From: Aeromonas sanarellii
GTDB taxonomy: Bacteria > Pseudomonadota > Gammaproteobacteria > Enterobacterales > Aeromonadaceae
Assembly: GCF_000820085.1 (NCBI RefSeq)
Contig: NZ_CDBN01000091.1
Span: forward strand, 62,001 to 126,000
Reading direction: 5' to 3'
Length of the DNA: 64,000 nt
Shown here: positions 62,835 through 64,000 of the stretch, piece by piece
Layout: each line of letters begins with the position of its first letter
Position numbering within the stretch: the stretch's first letter is position 1
Position numbers and translations under genes: made by a program
The notes under the pieces: generated by a model
Databases searched by the model: none
Seen by the model: only the letters and a program-made list of their open reading frames with translations
What the model was told of the DNA's origin: nothing

Positions 62835-63731
62835 ATGAACCTTCGCGATCTCGAATACCTGGTAGCGCTGGAAGAGGAGAAACACTTTCGCAAGGCGGCG
62901 GAGCGTTGCTTCGTCAGCCAGCCGACCCTGAGCGGCCAGCTGCGCAAGCTGGAAGATGAGCTGGGGGTGATCCTGATCGAGCGCACCTCCCGCAAGGTGC
63001 TGTTCACCCCGGCCGGGGACGCCATGGCCCGGCAGGCCCGCAAGGTGCTCAAGGAGGTGCGTGAGCTCAAGAGCATAGGCCAGCACTTCGCCGAGCCCAT
63101 GTCCGGCGAGATCCACATCGGCTTCATTCCCACCGTGGGTCCCTACCTGCTGCCCCACATCATTCAGGATCTGCGCGAACACTTCCCCAAGCTGGAGTTC
63201 TACCTCTACGAAGAGCAGACCCAGGTGCTGCTCAAGCGGCTGGAGGAGGGGGAGCTGGACTGCCTCGTGCTGGCGGAGCTGGAGGGGATGGAGGGCTTTG
63301 GATCCATCCCCCTCTATCAGGAGCCCATGTGGCTGGCGGTGCCCCAGCATCACCCCGAGGCCATCGCCAGGGCGGTACCGCTGCACAACCTCAAGGGCAA
63401 GAAGCTGCTGATGCTGGCCGATGGCCACTGTCTGCGGGAGCAGGCGCTGGGATTCTGTTTTGCCGCCGGCATCGGGGAGGATCAGCGCTTCAAGGGCACC
63501 AGCCTCGAGACCCTGCGCAACATGGTGGCGGCCGGCAGCGGCATGACGCTGGTGCCCAGGCTGGCGGTGCCCGCCAATCCGGAGGAGGGGGGCGTCAGCT
63601 ACCGCCCGGTGATCGACCCCGTGCCGGGGCGCACCATCTCCCTGCTCTACCGTCACTACTCGGTGCGGCGTCCCTGCTTCAATGAACTGGCGGCCCGCAT
63701 CTCGCGCCTGATAAAGAGCCTGCCCGTCTAG
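62835..63731 (+). CDS. oxyR: Hydrogen peroxide-responsive regulator OxyR
   Basis: A 298-residue LysR regulator whose peroxidatic Cys199 and resolving Cys208 (GHCLREQALGFC) fall exactly at the E. coli positions. The N terminus MNLRDLEYLVALEEEKHFRKAAE matches OxyR. It senses H2O2 by Cys199-Cys208 disulfide formation and activates catalase, ahpC and related genes. ATG at 62835; an in-frame upstream start would add 41 unrelated residues. Confidence 0.96.
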   Translation: MNLRDLEYLVALEEEKHFRKAAERCFVSQPTLSGQLRKLEDELGVILIERTSRKVLFTPAGDAMARQARKVLKEVRELKSIGQHFAEPMSGEIHIGFIPTVGPYLLPHIIQDLREHFPKLEFYLYEEQTQVLLKRLEEGELDCLVLAELEGMEGFGSIPLYQEPMWLAVPQHHPEAIARAVPLHNLKGKKLLMLADGHCLREQALGFCFAAGIGEDQRFKGTSLETLRNMVAAGSGMTLVPRLAVPANPEEGGVSYRPVIDPVPGRTISLLYRHYSVRRPCFNELAARISRLIKSLPV

Positions 63732-63754
63732 GGGCGAGGTCCCCGGGCACAAAG

Positions 63755-63785
63755 AAAAAACCGGCGCAGGGCGCCGGTTTTTTTG
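63755..63785. terminator. Bidirectional terminator between oxyR and mrcA
   Basis: The stem ACCGGCGC/GCGCCGGT is flanked by A- and T-runs on both sides, between convergent genes. Confidence 0.92.
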
Positions 63786-63797
63786 TCTCTCGCAGAT

Positions 63798-64000
63798 CTA
63801 GAAGATGTCGTCGGTCGAGACGGGGCCATCGGTGGCCGAGCCGTCACCGCCATACACCTGGTTGCCATCGGAGAGCTGGCTCGCGTAGCGGGTCGGTTCA
63901 GTGCCTTCCTTGAAGAACTCGTCCGTGCTGCTGCCATCGGCGCGATTGGTCAGCAGACCCGTCTCGCGATCGATGCGCACCTGCATGATCCCCTCGGGCA
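63798..64000 (-). CDS. mrcA: Penicillin-binding protein 1A, C-terminal end (partial)
   Basis: The last 67 codons of a gene running off the right edge on the minus strand. The peptide has the PBP1A C-terminal hallmarks PEGIMQVRIDRETG and FFKEGTEPT, then an acidic tail ending STDDIF. PBP1A is a bifunctional glycosyltransferase/transpeptidase of lateral-wall synthesis. The call rests on this tail alone, since the catalytic domains lie outside the window. Confidence 0.85.
   Translation of the reverse strand, partial: PEGIMQVRIDRETGLLTNRADGSSTDEFFKEGTEPTRYASQLSDGNQVYGGDGSATDGPVSTDDIF

Overview
The window is chromosomal DNA from a high-GC gammaproteobacterium, most likely an Aeromonas. The evidence is gene order and content. 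The first 21 kb follows the Enterobacteriales order leuS-lptE-holA-nadD-rsfS-rlmH-mrdA-rodA-rlpA-dacA-ybeD and miaB/ubiF-ybeZ-ybeY-corC-lnt, with mltB inserted between rodA and rlpA. A fumarate reductase frdABCD operon sits near a large MscM-type channel gene. EF-P has Arg32 and lies next to earP, a rhamnosylation pair found in Aeromonas, Pseudomonas and Neisseria relatives. I saw no rRNA, tRNA, CRISPR array, insertion sequence or prophage.

Layout. 1-13.0 kb (minus strand): cell elongation and division wall genes (dacA, rlpA, mltB, rodA, mrdA), ribosome maturation (rlmH, rsfS), NAD synthesis (nadD), replication (holA), LPS export (lptE) and leuS. 13.1-21 kb: ybeL, lnt, corC, ybeY, ybeZ, miaB and ubiF. 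21-28 kb: accessory genes (LysR regulator, HAD phosphatase, nitroreductase, diguanylate cyclase, glycine-zipper protein, 2-hydroxyacid dehydrogenase, DUF3530). 28-31 kb: efp, earP and guaC. 31.5-38.6 kb: retropepsin-like protein, a QseBC-like two-component pair, and a tightly overlapping five-gene set: delta-VPH/GNAT-like protein, acyl-CoA/AMP ligase, heme-oxygenase-like diiron oxidase, SDR and TPR protein. 38.8-44.2 kb: methyltransferase, YcaQ-type glycosylase and frdDCBA. 44.7-53.3 kb: chemoreceptor, glycerophosphodiesterase, MscM-like channel, MATE pump and M23 peptidase. 53.5-59.2 kb: a five-gene chaperone-usher fimbrial operon. 59.2-64 kb: membrane protein, LysR plus MBL-fold protein, DsbA-like protein, oxyR and the 3' end of mrcA on the opposite strand.

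Two results stand out. The first is the 34.3-38.6 kb operon, which looks like an uncharacterised pathway that activates a fatty acid, transfers the acyl group, oxidises it with a diiron enzyme and reduces it, directly upstream of a two-component system. The second is that five genes carry a partial duplicate of one end: nadD and frdD have a degenerate 5'-end copy upstream, and ybeY, miaB and mscM have a duplicated 3' end. Some copies differ from the intact gene mostly at synonymous positions, as expected if an allele from a related strain was inserted beside the resident gene and left a stump of it. Other regulatory features are a terminator hairpin inside the guaC leader, an FNR box before frdA, a sigma-28 type promoter before the chemoreceptor, and two perfect inverted repeats before the diguanylate cyclase gene.
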